Assembly (NCBI RefSeq): GCF_040049215.1
Contig: NZ_JBDZDN010000003.1
Span: 248,001 to 312,000, forward strand
Source of the DNA: Mesorhizobium_K sp040049215
GTDB lineage: Bacteria; Pseudomonadota; Alphaproteobacteria; Rhizobiales; Rhizobiaceae
Reading direction: 5' to 3'
Length of the DNA: 64,000 nt
Under the pieces are notes generated by a model, which was given only the letters and a program-made list of their open reading frames with translations, did not search any database and had not been told where the DNA came from. How positions within the stretch are numbered: position 1 is the first letter of the stretch; each line of letters opens with the position of its first letter. This document shows positions 27,490-36,667 of this stretch, piece by piece. A program made the position numbers and the translations under genes.

Positions 27490-29445
27490 TCAGCCGACGA
27501 TGCGCAGGTTCGACAGCTCGTCGGCGATTTCCTTGAACTTTTCGGAGAGGTTCGAGCCGGTGGCGTTGAAGTAGAGCTTGGCGGGCTTGCTGGGGTCGGC
27601 CGGATCCTTGCGGAAGCGCGAATCCGACGCGCATTTCTTCAGCGCCTCGATCGCCTTGTTCTCGCCGGCGTCGCTGGTGCTGAGGTCGAGCGATACCGTC
27701 ATCATCAGCACGTTGGCGGCCTTGGCGTTGTCGCAGACCTTTTCCATCTGCTCGTTCAGCGCATTCGTGTAGTTGGACGACGAATAGTCGTACTGGCCGA
27801 TCGCGCCGCTGGTCCCCATGAACATTCGGGTCGTGCCCGTGCCGTTGTAGCCCTGGCCGGTATAGCCATAGGCGGCGTAGGTCGACTTGTTGCCGGCGGG
27901 ATCGCTGTTCGGCACCGAATAGGTGTTGGCGCCGTCGGTGAGCACGATGATCACCTTGTCGTTGCCTTTTTCGGACTCCGCACGTCCGCCTGTGAAAGGC
28001 GCCGTGCTGGAGATTGTGCGCCAACCCCAGGCCGTGCCCTCGGGAACGTTGGTGTTGCCGCTGGCGGCCATCTTGTCGATCGCCGCCTTGATCGTATCCA
28101 GGCCTTCCTGGTTGGTGACGTCGGTAAGCGGCGTGATCGGCGTCGACGTGCAACTGTAGCTCGGTCCGCTGCCCTGCGGCGACGTCGCGCCGTAGGGGCG
28201 GACATCGAAATATTTCTTCATGTTCTTCTGGCGTGTCTCGCCGGAAATGCTCTCGGTGCCGTCGTTCCACCAGTTGTTGGCGGCGCTGTAGCTGTCCTTG
28301 TTCTGACCCTCGACGTCCCATCGGTCGCCCGGCTCGTCGGGAGCGAACATCGGCACGAACATGGTCGCCGGATCGCCGAAGCCGATGCCGGTGTTGGCGG
28401 TGCCGCCCTGGGCCGGCGCGTCATTGACGTTGTAGGGGTAGGGACGTGCCTCGACGCAGCCCTGCCAGCTCGCATAGGTCGAGATCGTCTCGTCGTAGTA
28501 GCCCGTCTCCCGCCACTCGCCGCTGCGGCACGTGCCATTGGACCGGTAACGCGTACAGACATATTCCTGGCCGGTGACGACCCATTCGCGATCGCTGACC
28601 CTCTGCATGTCCTGGTAGAGCGAAAAGCGGGAGAGGATGCCGTTCTCGTCCGCTCCCCAGCCGGTGCCCTTCTTGTACCAGATGCCGCCGATCTTTTCGG
28701 CGCGCTTGTCGGGATCGTCGACCTTGGTCCAGTCGAAATTCTCGTGATGGACGGGCGACAGCCCTTCGACATCCATCCACTCCGCGACCGCATTGCCGGG
28801 ACCGACATTGACCGAGGCGGCGAACGGCACCAGCGAGAACTGCACCGGCTTGGCGACCTGCTTGATCTGAGCGGCCTGCAGCGCCAGCGTGTCGACGAGC
28901 TGCTTGGCCGCCGTCTTCAACAGCGCGAGCCGCTTCTGGCCCGAACCCGAGCCATAGAAGTCCATCGATCCCGAATTGTCGAGCACGAGCGCCACCTCAA
29001 GCGTGTTCTTGAGGCGGATCTCGCTATTCGCCGCGAAGGTGATCTCCTTGTTACGCTCGTCGGCTGGCTTGCCGAGCATACCGAGGAAGGACGGCAGGAA
29101 ATACGGCTTGTAGTTCAGCACCGCCGACATCTTCAGCGTGCCACCGCCGAACTGATTGTTCGGCAGGACGACGGTGAGTTCGGTATCGGCCGGGTCGACC
29201 GGCCCGAGATTGGCCTCGAAGAACTCGTTTGCATAGATGAGCAGCGCCTCGTCGGAGGCTCCGCTCGCCACCTGGCGGGCAGTTGCCAGGCCGGCCGCGT
29301 CGAGAGCGTTGACGGTGGCCTGCTTCTGCCGGTTCATCTCGCTGAAGTCGACCGCGACCGCAATGCTGCCCATGATCGGCAGCATGGCGATCCCCGTCAG
29401 TATCGCATAGTTGCCGCCGCGGTCCCGCAGAAATTCCAGTATCAT
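27490..29445 (-). CDS. TadG-like pilus-assembly/vWA protein (downstream copy)
   Basis: The protein has 651 residues. The N-terminal RDRGGNYAILTGIAMLPIMGSIAVAVDF resembles the TadE/TadG signal and membrane anchor (residues 14-33). A vWA domain follows with MIDAS motif DNSGSM at 156-161, and a later TDGANTY. Much of the protein should be outside the inner membrane, with many aromatic residues and cysteines (YVCTRYRSNGTCRSGEW). The last residues EIADELSNLRIVG are identical to the upstream copy. TadG-type proteins sit at the Flp pilus secretion system, but no other tad gene is near. It lies 38 nt after the upstream copy, in the same orientation. Confidence 0.8.
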   Translation of the reverse strand: MILEFLRDRGGNYAILTGIAMLPIMGSIAVAVDFSEMNRQKQATVNALDAAGLATARQVASGASDEALLIYANEFFEANLGPVDPADTELTVVLPNNQFGGGTLKMSAVLNYKPYFLPSFLGMLGKPADERNKEITFAANSEIRLKNTLEVALVLDNSGSMDFYGSGSGQKRLALLKTAAKQLVDTLALQAAQIKQVAKPVQFSLVPFAASVNVGPGNAVAEWMDVEGLSPVHHENFDWTKVDDPDKRAEKIGGIWYKKGTGWGADENGILSRFSLYQDMQRVSDREWVVTGQEYVCTRYRSNGTCRSGEWRETGYYDETISTYASWQGCVEARPYPYNVNDAPAQGGTANTGIGFGDPATMFVPMFAPDEPGDRWDVEGQNKDSYSAANNWWNDGTESISGETRQKNMKKYFDVRPYGATSPQGSGPSYSCTSTPITPLTDVTNQEGLDTIKAAIDKMAASGNTNVPEGTAWGWRTISSTAPFTGGRAESEKGNDKVIIVLTDGANTYSVPNSDPAGNKSTYAAYGYTGQGYNGTGTTRMFMGTSGAIGQYDYSSSNYTNALNEQMEKVCDNAKAANVLMMTVSLDLSTSDAGENKAIEALKKCASDSRFRKDPADPSKPAKLYFNATGSNLSEKFKEIADELSNLRIVG

Positions 29446-29483
29446 TCTTGGCGACCCCCGCCGCGGCTGCGAAATGCTGTTTG

Positions 29484-31460
29484 TTACCCGACGATGCGAA
29501 GGTTGGAGAGTTCGTCCGCGATTTCCTTGAACACCGTGGACAGCGTGGCGCCGGTCGCGTTCCAGAAGAGCTTGGCCGGGTTGCCGTCCTCCCCCTTGCG
29601 GAAGCGCGAATCCGATGCGCAGGTCTTCAGTTCGGTAATCTGCTTCTGGTCGGCGGTCTGGGTTTCATCGAGGTCGAGCGCGACGGTCATCATAAGGATG
29701 TTCGAGCCTTTCGCATTTGCGCAGATTGCTCGCATTTGCTGATCGAGCGCCGACTGATAGTTGGTTGAGGTATAAGTCGTCTGGCTGACGGTCGTGCCCT
29801 TGTAAAGCCGGGAAGTCGGTTCGCTCGCCGCGAACTTGTGCCCGACGTAGCCGTAGGCGGCGTATGTCGACTTGTTGCCGGCGTAGTCGTTGCCGCCCTG
29901 GTCGCCATAGGTGTTGGCGCCGTCGGTGAGAACGATGACGACCTTGTCGTTGCCCTTCTCCGTGTTTTCGCGGCCCTCGGTGAAGGGTTCGTTGCTGGAC
30001 AGGGTCCGCCAGCCCCAGGCGGTGCCTTCCGGGACGTTGGTGTTGCCGGTCGGCTGCATGGCGTCGATTGCGGTGGTGATAACGGTCTTGCCGGCTGCGA
30101 CGGTGACGTCCGTGAGCGGTGTGATCGGGCTCGTCGTGCAGGAGAAGTTCGGGCCGTAACCGGAGCCGGCGCTGGACGAGCCGTAGGGCTTGACGCGGAA
30201 ATATTTGCGCGCGTCCCATTGACGCGGTTGAGCGGTCGTATCCGCCCAGTCGGCCCACCAGTTGTTGCTGTATCCGAACGTGTCGCCGTTCAGCTCGTTC
30301 GTGCTTGTATCATGGTCCAGATCGCGCCAGCGATGCCCGGCTTCGTCCGGTGCGAACATCGGCACAAAAAGCGTTGCAGGAGTGCCGCTGGTGGGTGTCG
30401 TGTCGTTGGTGTTGTACGGATAGGGCCGAGCTTCGACACAGCCCTGCCACGAAGCGAATTTGCTTGTGGTGTAGGTGTAGTCCGGTGCGGTCCAGTAGCC
30501 TTCGCGGCAGGTGCCGTTGAGCCTGTAGCGCGTGCAGATGTATTCCCTGGAGTTTGGCACTTCCTCGCGACCGGATTCGATCAGCATGTCGGCATAAAGG
30601 CTGAAGCGCGTCAGCGGGTTGTCTTCCGCGTCGGCCCAGCCCGTGCCGCGCTTGTACCAGACGTCGCCGACCTTCTCGGCCCAGCGATCGCCGAGCTGCG
30701 CCCGGTTTGCGTAGGTCAGCTGAGACCAGTCGAGGTTTTCGTGATGCATCGGCGAAATGCCGAGCGTGTCCATCCAGTCCTTTTCGTCCTTGTCCGGGCC
30801 TATATTGACTGAAGCAGAGAACGGCACGAGGGCGAACTGGACGGGTTTCTCGATCTGCTTCATCTGCGACGCCTGCTTCGCGAGCGTCTCGACCAGCTCC
30901 TTGGACGCTTTTCTGAGAAGCGCGATGCGCTTCTCGCTCGTGCCCGCGCCGTACTGGTCCATCGAGCCCGAATTATCGAGCACGAGGGCAACTTCGAGCG
31001 TGTTTTTCAGGCGGATCTCCGCTTCGGCCGTGAAGTCGACGTTCGACGACGACGACGACTTGCCGATTAGCATCGCTGCGGCCGGCACGAATTTCGGCTC
31101 GTAGGTCAGGTCCGCCGTGAGCTTGAGCGTACCGCCGCCGAAGTTGTTGTTGGGCAGAAGCACCGTCAGCGTGGTGTTGGCGGGGTTCACGGCGCCGAGA
31201 TTGGCCTCGAAGAAATCTTCGGCGTACTTCTTGATCTCCGCGTCGTAGACCTCTGGGTTCGTGGAGTCGGAACTGCCGCTGGCGATATAACGCGCGGTTG
31301 CGATGCCCGCGGCGTCGAGCGCGGCCATTGTCAACGACCGTTGGCGCGTCAGTTCGGTGTAATCGATCGCTATCGCGAGCGCGCCCATGATGGGCACCAT
31401 CGAAATCGCCGTCAGCAACAGGTAGTTGCCGCGGACATCCTTCAAAAACCTGCGGAACAT
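29484..31460 (-). CDS. TadG-like pilus-assembly/vWA protein (upstream copy)
   Basis: The protein has 658 residues and the same architecture as the copy at 27490. It has VRGNYLLLTAISMVPIMGALAIAIDY at the start, MIDAS DNSGSM at 162-167, a TDGANTYG stretch and the same C-terminus EIADELSNLRIVG. Similar lengths, shared cysteine pattern and order point to a tandem duplication that has since diverged. An ATG at 31460 and a GTG at 31508 are both possible starts; 31460 is preferred because MFRRFLKDVRGN fits the family. A Tad pilus role is inference only. Confidence 0.8.
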   Translation of the reverse strand: MFRRFLKDVRGNYLLLTAISMVPIMGALAIAIDYTELTRQRSLTMAALDAAGIATARYIASGSSDSTNPEVYDAEIKKYAEDFFEANLGAVNPANTTLTVLLPNNNFGGGTLKLTADLTYEPKFVPAAAMLIGKSSSSSNVDFTAEAEIRLKNTLEVALVLDNSGSMDQYGAGTSEKRIALLRKASKELVETLAKQASQMKQIEKPVQFALVPFSASVNIGPDKDEKDWMDTLGISPMHHENLDWSQLTYANRAQLGDRWAEKVGDVWYKRGTGWADAEDNPLTRFSLYADMLIESGREEVPNSREYICTRYRLNGTCREGYWTAPDYTYTTSKFASWQGCVEARPYPYNTNDTTPTSGTPATLFVPMFAPDEAGHRWRDLDHDTSTNELNGDTFGYSNNWWADWADTTAQPRQWDARKYFRVKPYGSSSAGSGYGPNFSCTTSPITPLTDVTVAAGKTVITTAIDAMQPTGNTNVPEGTAWGWRTLSSNEPFTEGRENTEKGNDKVVIVLTDGANTYGDQGGNDYAGNKSTYAAYGYVGHKFAASEPTSRLYKGTTVSQTTYTSTNYQSALDQQMRAICANAKGSNILMMTVALDLDETQTADQKQITELKTCASDSRFRKGEDGNPAKLFWNATGATLSTVFKEIADELSNLRIVG

Positions 31461-31605
31461 GCCCAAGCGCCCCTGCTTGATTGGTTTGTCAGCAGGGCAC
31501 TTTCCCACAAATCCCTAAATTGCCGGTTTGGAATATCCCTCCAACCTGCGCATGCGGTTTTAAGCGCCGTTAACCATGCTTCCGTGCGCGGGAGGATGGC
31601 GCATG

Positions 31606-32826
31606 TCAGGCGCGCTTGAGTCCGCTGGAGGCGTCTGTTTTGAGGCGGCGAGGGGCGGCGAGGCGTTCCCCCGACATCAGATCGACCCCCATGTCGATCA
31701 GGCTTACGGCGTCCTCCTCGTTCTGGACATCGGTGGCAATGACGTCCACGCCGGCGCTGTCAGCCATTTCGACGAGCGCGGCGCCGTTCGGTGCTCCCTT
31801 GCGCGCCTTTGTCCGATCGAGGAGCCGCTCGGCGGCGATCTTGACGGCACCTACGCCGGCCTTCTTCATCTCGTCGAGGTCGCCCCGCTCGCCCGACCAG
31901 TCCTCCGCGGCGAAGCGGATGCCGAGACCCGACAGCAATTGGAGCGCCGCCATATGTTCGCCGGATGTGAAGAGCTCGGCCGGCAGCGACATGACGACCG
32001 CCTTTGCCAGCGCTGGGTGCAGCTTGAAGATGTCGAGCACCGTGGCGAACTCCAGCCCGTCCCGCAGAAGGGCGGAGGAGATGGCGACGTGAAGGGGTAT
32101 CTTCTCGCTGACGTCGCCGAGACGCCGTCTGACAGCCTCGGTCGCCGAGACGACCGTCAGGCGCTCATAGGCTGCCGGATCGACATCCGCGACAGGCCGT
32201 GAGAGGCGGCGCAGGTCGACTGGCTTGCCTTCCTCCGGCTGGATGTGGAAGTGCACCTCGAAGCCGCCTGCCTCGCCGCGGCCGGCGGCGATGATGGGCT
32301 GGAGGCTGAGGTCCGCCTGCGCGCCGGCAACCACGCGCCTGAGCGCCACGTCGACGTCCGCCGCCTCGGTTGCGCCGATCCCTAGGGCTGGCGCCGGTGT
32401 CTGCCTGGCCTTGCGGGAAGGGGCGTGATGTTCCGCCTCGCGCGCCTTGTGCTCGGAGTCCGCATCCGTATCGGCGTCGTCCCTGGCGGTCGAAGCGCGC
32501 GCCGACGGGGGCCTGAGCCTGCTGGACACCGCTGCGCTGAGGTCTTCGAGCTTTGCGGCATCGCGGTCGCCGCGCAGCGATACGTCCTTGATGGCTGCAT
32601 CCATCGAACGGGTGAGGCGCTCGAGCTCCGTGGCCACGAGGTTGGCGCGGTTGAAGGCGCGGTAGGCAAAGGCCGCGGCGGCTATCGAGAGCAGCAGCGT
32701 CGCCGACGCCGTGACCAGAACGATGTCGGTCGCCGGCAGCCCGCGCGAAATCGCGATCTGGAGCAGGAACGTGACGGCCGCGCAGAAAGCAGCCGCACCG
32801 GCAATGGCCAACAAGATCCGCTGCAT
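31606..32826 (-). CDS. Degenerate EAL-domain membrane protein
   Basis: The protein has 406 residues. Two hydrophobic helices lie near residues 5-23 and 35-56, followed by a coiled-coil-like segment and a disordered acidic linker (about 80-150). The C-terminal half has the EAL fold: LSLQPIIAA, FEVHF at 189-193 where the EAL signature should be, HVAISSALLRD, AEDWS, and VIATDVQNEEDAVSLIDMGVDLMSGERL where active enzymes have IAEGVET and QG. The EAL triad and other metal-binding acids are not evident, so it is probably not a cyclic-di-GMP phosphodiesterase but may bind the nucleotide or a partner. It precedes the HAD gene, divergently. Confidence 0.75.
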   Translation of the reverse strand: MQRILLAIAGAAAFCAAVTFLLQIAISRGLPATDIVLVTASATLLLSIAAAAFAYRAFNRANLVATELERLTRSMDAAIKDVSLRGDRDAAKLEDLSAAVSSRLRPPSARASTARDDADTDADSEHKAREAEHHAPSRKARQTPAPALGIGATEAADVDVALRRVVAGAQADLSLQPIIAAGRGEAGGFEVHFHIQPEEGKPVDLRRLSRPVADVDPAAYERLTVVSATEAVRRRLGDVSEKIPLHVAISSALLRDGLEFATVLDIFKLHPALAKAVVMSLPAELFTSGEHMAALQLLSGLGIRFAAEDWSGERGDLDEMKKAGVGAVKIAAERLLDRTKARKGAPNGAALVEMADSAGVDVIATDVQNEEDAVSLIDMGVDLMSGERLAAPRRLKTDASSGLKRA

Positions 32827-33029
32827 CGGTCCGACCGCCCCCCTTGTCCCTAGAACGTATTTTTACTGACCCTAGCGCAATTGCTTTTACGCCGCCCGTT
32901 TTTTCGCTCGGTCCAGCCGGCAACCGAAGCAAAAGCTGATGACAGAGTGAAGGGCTTCGGTTAATTCGGTGGCCCGTTCCAAGTTCCCTCGACACCGCAA
33001 GAGAGGCTCCCATAACAACCGAGGTTCCA

Positions 33030-33890
33030 GTGGCGGGCAGGCCCGCAACGATCGCGTCGCTGGATGAGATATCGGGCCGCTATGCGGCGATCCTGTGCGA
33101 CGTCTGGGGTGTTCTGCACAACGGCGTCAGCCATTTCGAGGCGGCCGCGCAAGCGCTGGCGGCGGCGCGCGAGCGGGGGCTGGCGGCTGTGATGATAACC
33201 AATTCGCCGCGCCCGCATGATGGCGTCGAGGCGCAATTCACGACGATCGGCGTGCCGCGATCCGCCTGGGACCGGGTGGTCACGTCCGGCGACGTGACGC
33301 GCGACCTCATCGCCGCCGGCCCCCGCAGGATCTTCCTCCTCGGTCCCGAACGGGACCTCACCCTGTTCGACGGGCTCGACGTGGAACTGGTCGAGGAGTT
33401 CGAGGCGAACGGCGTCGTCTGCACCGGCCTGTTCGATGACGAGATCGAAACGCCGGACGACTATCGCGAGATGCTGGCGCGGCTGCGGGCGAGGAACCTC
33501 CCGTTCATCTGCGCAAATCCCGACATAGTCGTGGAGCGCGGCGAGAGGATCATCTGGTGCGCCGGCGCGCTGGCGCGCGACTACGCACAGCTCGGCGGCC
33601 GCACCCTGATCGCGGGCAAGCCACACAGGCCGATCTACGACGCGGCGATGAAGGCTGCCGGCGACGTGCTCGGGCGCGAGGTGCGCCGCGACGAGACGCT
33701 GGCGATCGGCGACGGCATGCTGACAGACATCAAAGGGGCGTCGGACTACGGCATCGACGTGCTCTACGTGTCCGGCGGCATCCATTCGCGCGACTACGGA
33801 CATGCCGACGATCCGGATCCGGCACAGTTGCAGGCATTCCTCGACAACCACGGATATCACGTCGTGGCGACCATGCCGAAACTGCGCTAG
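33030..33890 (+). CDS. HAD-type phosphatase, TIGR01459 family
   Basis: The protein has 286 residues, a NagD-like HAD hydrolase with a large cap domain. The nucleophile loop is ILCDVWGVLHNG (Asp24); position +2 is Trp, as is usual in this family. MITNSPRP is motif II, GKPHRPIYDAA holds the motif III lysine, and IGDGMLTDIKGA motif IV. The substrate is unknown, perhaps a sugar phosphate. GTG 33030 has CGAGG before it. An ATA in frame at 33012 has a better-placed GAGAGG; see findings. It is followed 3 nt later by ribF and probably cotranscribed. Confidence 0.85.
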   Translation: MAGRPATIASLDEISGRYAAILCDVWGVLHNGVSHFEAAAQALAAARERGLAAVMITNSPRPHDGVEAQFTTIGVPRSAWDRVVTSGDVTRDLIAAGPRRIFLLGPERDLTLFDGLDVELVEEFEANGVVCTGLFDDEIETPDDYREMLARLRARNLPFICANPDIVVERGERIIWCAGALARDYAQLGGRTLIAGKPHRPIYDAAMKAAGDVLGREVRRDETLAIGDGMLTDIKGASDYGIDVLYVSGGIHSRDYGHADDPDPAQLQAFLDNHGYHVVATMPKLR

Positions 33891-33893
33891 CAA

Positions 33894-34877
33894 ATGAGCA
33901 AGACGTTCCGCCATCTCACCGGGGCCGAACCACTCGACGCGACCCTGCGCGGCGGGGTGGTCGCGATCGGCAATTTCGATGGCGTCCACCGCGGCCACCA
34001 GGCGGTGCTGCAGCGGGCGCTGGAAGAGGCCGCGCGGCGAGGTGTTCCGGTGCTGGCGCTCACCTTCGAGCCGCACCCGCGCAAGGTGTTCCGGCCCGAC
34101 GTTCCGATCTTCATCCTGACGCCGCCGGCGATGAAGGCGAGGCTGTTCGGCCAACTCGGCTTCGACGCGATGGTCGAGCAGCCCTTTACGCGCGAATTCG
34201 CCGCTCTGTCGGCCGAAAGCTTCGTGACCGACGTGCTGGAAAGACGGCTGGGCGTCAGCCACGCCGTGACCGGCTTCGACTTCCATTTCGGCAAGGACAG
34301 GCAGGGCGGCCCGGCTTTCCTGATGGCGAGCGGCGAGCGGCATGGCTTCGGCGTGACCCTGGTCGATGCATTTCGCGACGAAGGCGCCGAGGTCGTCTCG
34401 TCAAGCCGCATCCGGGGGCTTCTGCAGGCCGGCGACGCGGCAGAGGCAGCCGGCCTGCTCGGCTACCGCTTCACGGTGCAGGCGCAGGTGACAGCCGGCC
34501 AGAAGCTTGGCCGGACGCTTGGCTTTCCGACGGCGAACATGGCTTTGCCGGCAGACGCCGCGCTGAAACACGGCATCTATGCCGTGCGCTTCCGCAGGCA
34601 GGACGGCTCACTGCATGACGGCGTGGCGAGTTTCGGCCGGCGTCCGACGGTCGACGAGAACGGCGCGCCGCTGCTCGAGACCTTCCTGTTCGACTTTTCG
34701 GGCGACCTCTACGGCGAGACCTCCAGTGTTTCGTTCTTCGGCTACCTGCGCGGCGAGGAGAAGTTCGACGGGTTGGAACCGCTCGTCGCGCAGATGAGGC
34801 GCGACGACGCCGAGGCGAGGGCGCTGCTGTCCGGCGTCAGGCCGCTGTCCGACCTCGACGCCCGGATCGCGTTTTAG
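33894..34877 (+). CDS. ribF: Bifunctional riboflavin kinase/FMN adenylyltransferase
   Basis: The protein has 327 residues, a fusion of two enzymes. The N-terminal FAD synthetase half starts VVAIGNFDGVHRGHQ (nucleotidyltransferase HxGH-like site). It has TFEPHPRKVF and SSSRIRGLL. The C-terminal flavokinase half has GRTLGFPTANM, the beta-barrel, and a conserved Glu near LETFLFDF. It makes FMN then FAD from riboflavin. No FMN riboswitch could lie in the 3-nt gap. The ATG follows the HAD stop at once. Its stop abuts the convergent HdeD-like gene. Confidence 0.96.
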   Translation: MSKTFRHLTGAEPLDATLRGGVVAIGNFDGVHRGHQAVLQRALEEAARRGVPVLALTFEPHPRKVFRPDVPIFILTPPAMKARLFGQLGFDAMVEQPFTREFAALSAESFVTDVLERRLGVSHAVTGFDFHFGKDRQGGPAFLMASGERHGFGVTLVDAFRDEGAEVVSSSRIRGLLQAGDAAEAAGLLGYRFTVQAQVTAGQKLGRTLGFPTANMALPADAALKHGIYAVRFRRQDGSLHDGVASFGRRPTVDENGAPLLETFLFDFSGDLYGETSSVSFFGYLRGEEKFDGLEPLVAQMRRDDAEARALLSGVRPLSDLDARIAF

Positions 34878-35447
34878 CTACTTGCCGCTCTTCAGGGCTA
34901 GGCCGAGCGCGATTGCCGTCCAGCCCTGGAAGATCATGTCGATCGCCAGGAACATGCCCAGTACCCAGAGGCTGTTGACCGGCCAGCCGATGGCGATGAC
35001 GATGCCGCAAAGCACGGTGATCAGGGCAGCGGCGATAATCCAGCCGGAGCCGTTGTGCGACCAGTGCTTGTAGCCGATCCATGCGCGCGCGGCGCCGGAG
35101 GCGATGAGGCTCGCGGCGAGGAGCAGGGTAAGGACGGCCGAGGCCAACAGCGGATTGTTGAAGGCGATGATACCGCCGACCGCATAGAGCAGGCCGCCGA
35201 GCAGCCACCAGAAAAAACCGCCCCAGGTCTTGACCCCGAAGGAATGGGCGATCTCGAAGCCGCCGGCGATAAGCATCATGAAGCCGACGAGGTAGACCGA
35301 TGCGACGGTGGCGGCGAGCAGATTTCCGAGCGCGATGACGCCGACGATCAGCATCACGATGCCGAGGCCGACGAACCATCCCCATTTGGAGCGCAATTCG
35401 CCGATGCGGCCCTTGAGCACTTCCGGTAGATCCGGTGTCAAAGTCAT
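34878..35447 (-). CDS. HdeD-like membrane protein (DUF308)
   Basis: The protein has 189 residues with six predicted helices in three pairs, glycine and alanine rich: WGWFVGLGIVMLIVGVIAL, VGFMMLIAGGFEIAHSF, WWLLGGLLYAVGGIIAF, then LLLAASLIASGAARAW, LITVLCGIVIAIGWPV and a last pair. This is the HdeD/DUF308 family, linked to acid stress but of unknown action. ATG 35447 is chosen over ATG 35456: AAGGAGGG sits directly against the first ATG but 10 nt before the second. The stop abuts the ribF stop. Confidence 0.82.
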   Translation of the reverse strand: MTLTPDLPEVLKGRIGELRSKWGWFVGLGIVMLIVGVIALGNLLAATVASVYLVGFMMLIAGGFEIAHSFGVKTWGGFFWWLLGGLLYAVGGIIAFNNPLLASAVLTLLLAASLIASGAARAWIGYKHWSHNGSGWIIAAALITVLCGIVIAIGWPVNSLWVLGMFLAIDMIFQGWTAIALGLALKSGK

Positions 35448-35635
35448 AGCTGTCATCCCTCCTTGAACATTGGCCGGTTTCGCGGCCGAACTCGCGCGTT
35501 GATGGTAGCGCCGCGGCGCGGTTGCGTCCACGGTGCGAACGCCACTTAGGTTTGCGAGTTTAATGCAAATTTTACGCAATCGCCCGAAACAGGATGTCAG
35601 CGGCACGGCGCGGTCGAGCGTGCCAACGGGGCTTC

Positions 35636-36439
35636 ATGTTAAAGCGTCTTCCATCATCGGTTTTCGCCATTGCGATGTTTGCCTTGCCGGGCAGTGCCTT
35701 GGCCGAAGGCGGGTTTTTCGACTGGGTCCACGGAGACTGGAAGCTGATAGTTGGTGCGACCGGCATGGTGGCGCCTGACTTCGAAGGTGCGAAAGACTTG
35801 ATGTTCACGGTGTCGCCGATCATTTCGCTGGGCAAGGCCGGTCCTGAAGCCCGCTTCACTTCGAGAAACGACGGCATCTCCTTGTCGCTCTACGACAATG
35901 GCCGCATGCGCGCCGGCGCAACGGGCAAGATCATCTTCGAGCGCGATTCCGATGACGATCTGGAAGGGCTCGACCCGGTGCGCTTCGGCGCGGAAATCGG
36001 CGGCTTCGCGGAGGTCTACCCGACCGACTGGCTGCGCGTGCGCGGCGAAGTCCGACAGGGGATCAGGTCGCACAGCGGCGTGGTGGCCGACATCAGGGTC
36101 GATGCGTTCAAGGACATCACGCCGTCGGTACGCGTGTCGGGCGGTCCTCGGATTTCCTTCGCGTCAGCGGACGATTTCGAGAGCTACTATGGCGTGGACG
36201 CCACGGAATCGGCGAATTCCGGCCTGTCCGAATACTATCCGGACGGCGGCATCAAATCGATCGGCTTCGGTGGCGCCTATGACTGGAAGGTGACGGAAAA
36301 ATTCACCACGAGCGTGTTCAGTGAGTATTCGCGGCTGCTTGGCTCGGCGGCGGATTCGAGCCTTGTGGAGGAGCGCGGCTCACTCAACCAGTTCACGTTC
36401 GGGGTTTCGGCGGCCTATCGCTTCGACTTCACGATGTAG
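35636..36439 (+). CDS. MipA/OmpV family outer membrane protein
   Basis: The protein has 267 residues. A signal peptide of about 23 residues ends SALA. The rest is beta-strand rich with alternating aromatic residues and ends YRFDFTM, an outer-membrane-beta-barrel end (C-terminal F-x-M). KLIVGATGMVAPDFEGAKDLMF and VRGEVRQGIRSHSG are typical of MipA/OmpV. ATG 35636 has ACGGGG before it. The upstream frame adds 14 basic residues that would spoil the signal peptide. It diverges from the HdeD-like gene. Confidence 0.85.
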   Translation: MLKRLPSSVFAIAMFALPGSALAEGGFFDWVHGDWKLIVGATGMVAPDFEGAKDLMFTVSPIISLGKAGPEARFTSRNDGISLSLYDNGRMRAGATGKIIFERDSDDDLEGLDPVRFGAEIGGFAEVYPTDWLRVRGEVRQGIRSHSGVVADIRVDAFKDITPSVRVSGGPRISFASADDFESYYGVDATESANSGLSEYYPDGGIKSIGFGGAYDWKVTEKFTTSVFSEYSRLLGSAADSSLVEERGSLNQFTFGVSAAYRFDFTM

Positions 36440-36667
36440 GCGGCGGCTTAACCTCAGCCCCAACAAGCACTTTATTCTCGGCGTGGTTTCCGCTAGAGGC
36501 TGCCGTATGACGCATTTTTCGCGCATGCCGGTCACGGCGATACGAATTATGAGCCCGGTCCGGGCGGCCTGAGGCTGCCGGAAGCCGGGATTGTTGCGCG
36601 ACTGCACTCGCGCTTTCCAGAAATCATGATAGTTCAACGCCCGGGCCGTCCTCCGACGGGCAATCTC

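Noticed and set aside
33890..33894. FMN riboswitch before ribF
   Set aside because: Only 3 nt separate ribF from the HAD gene.
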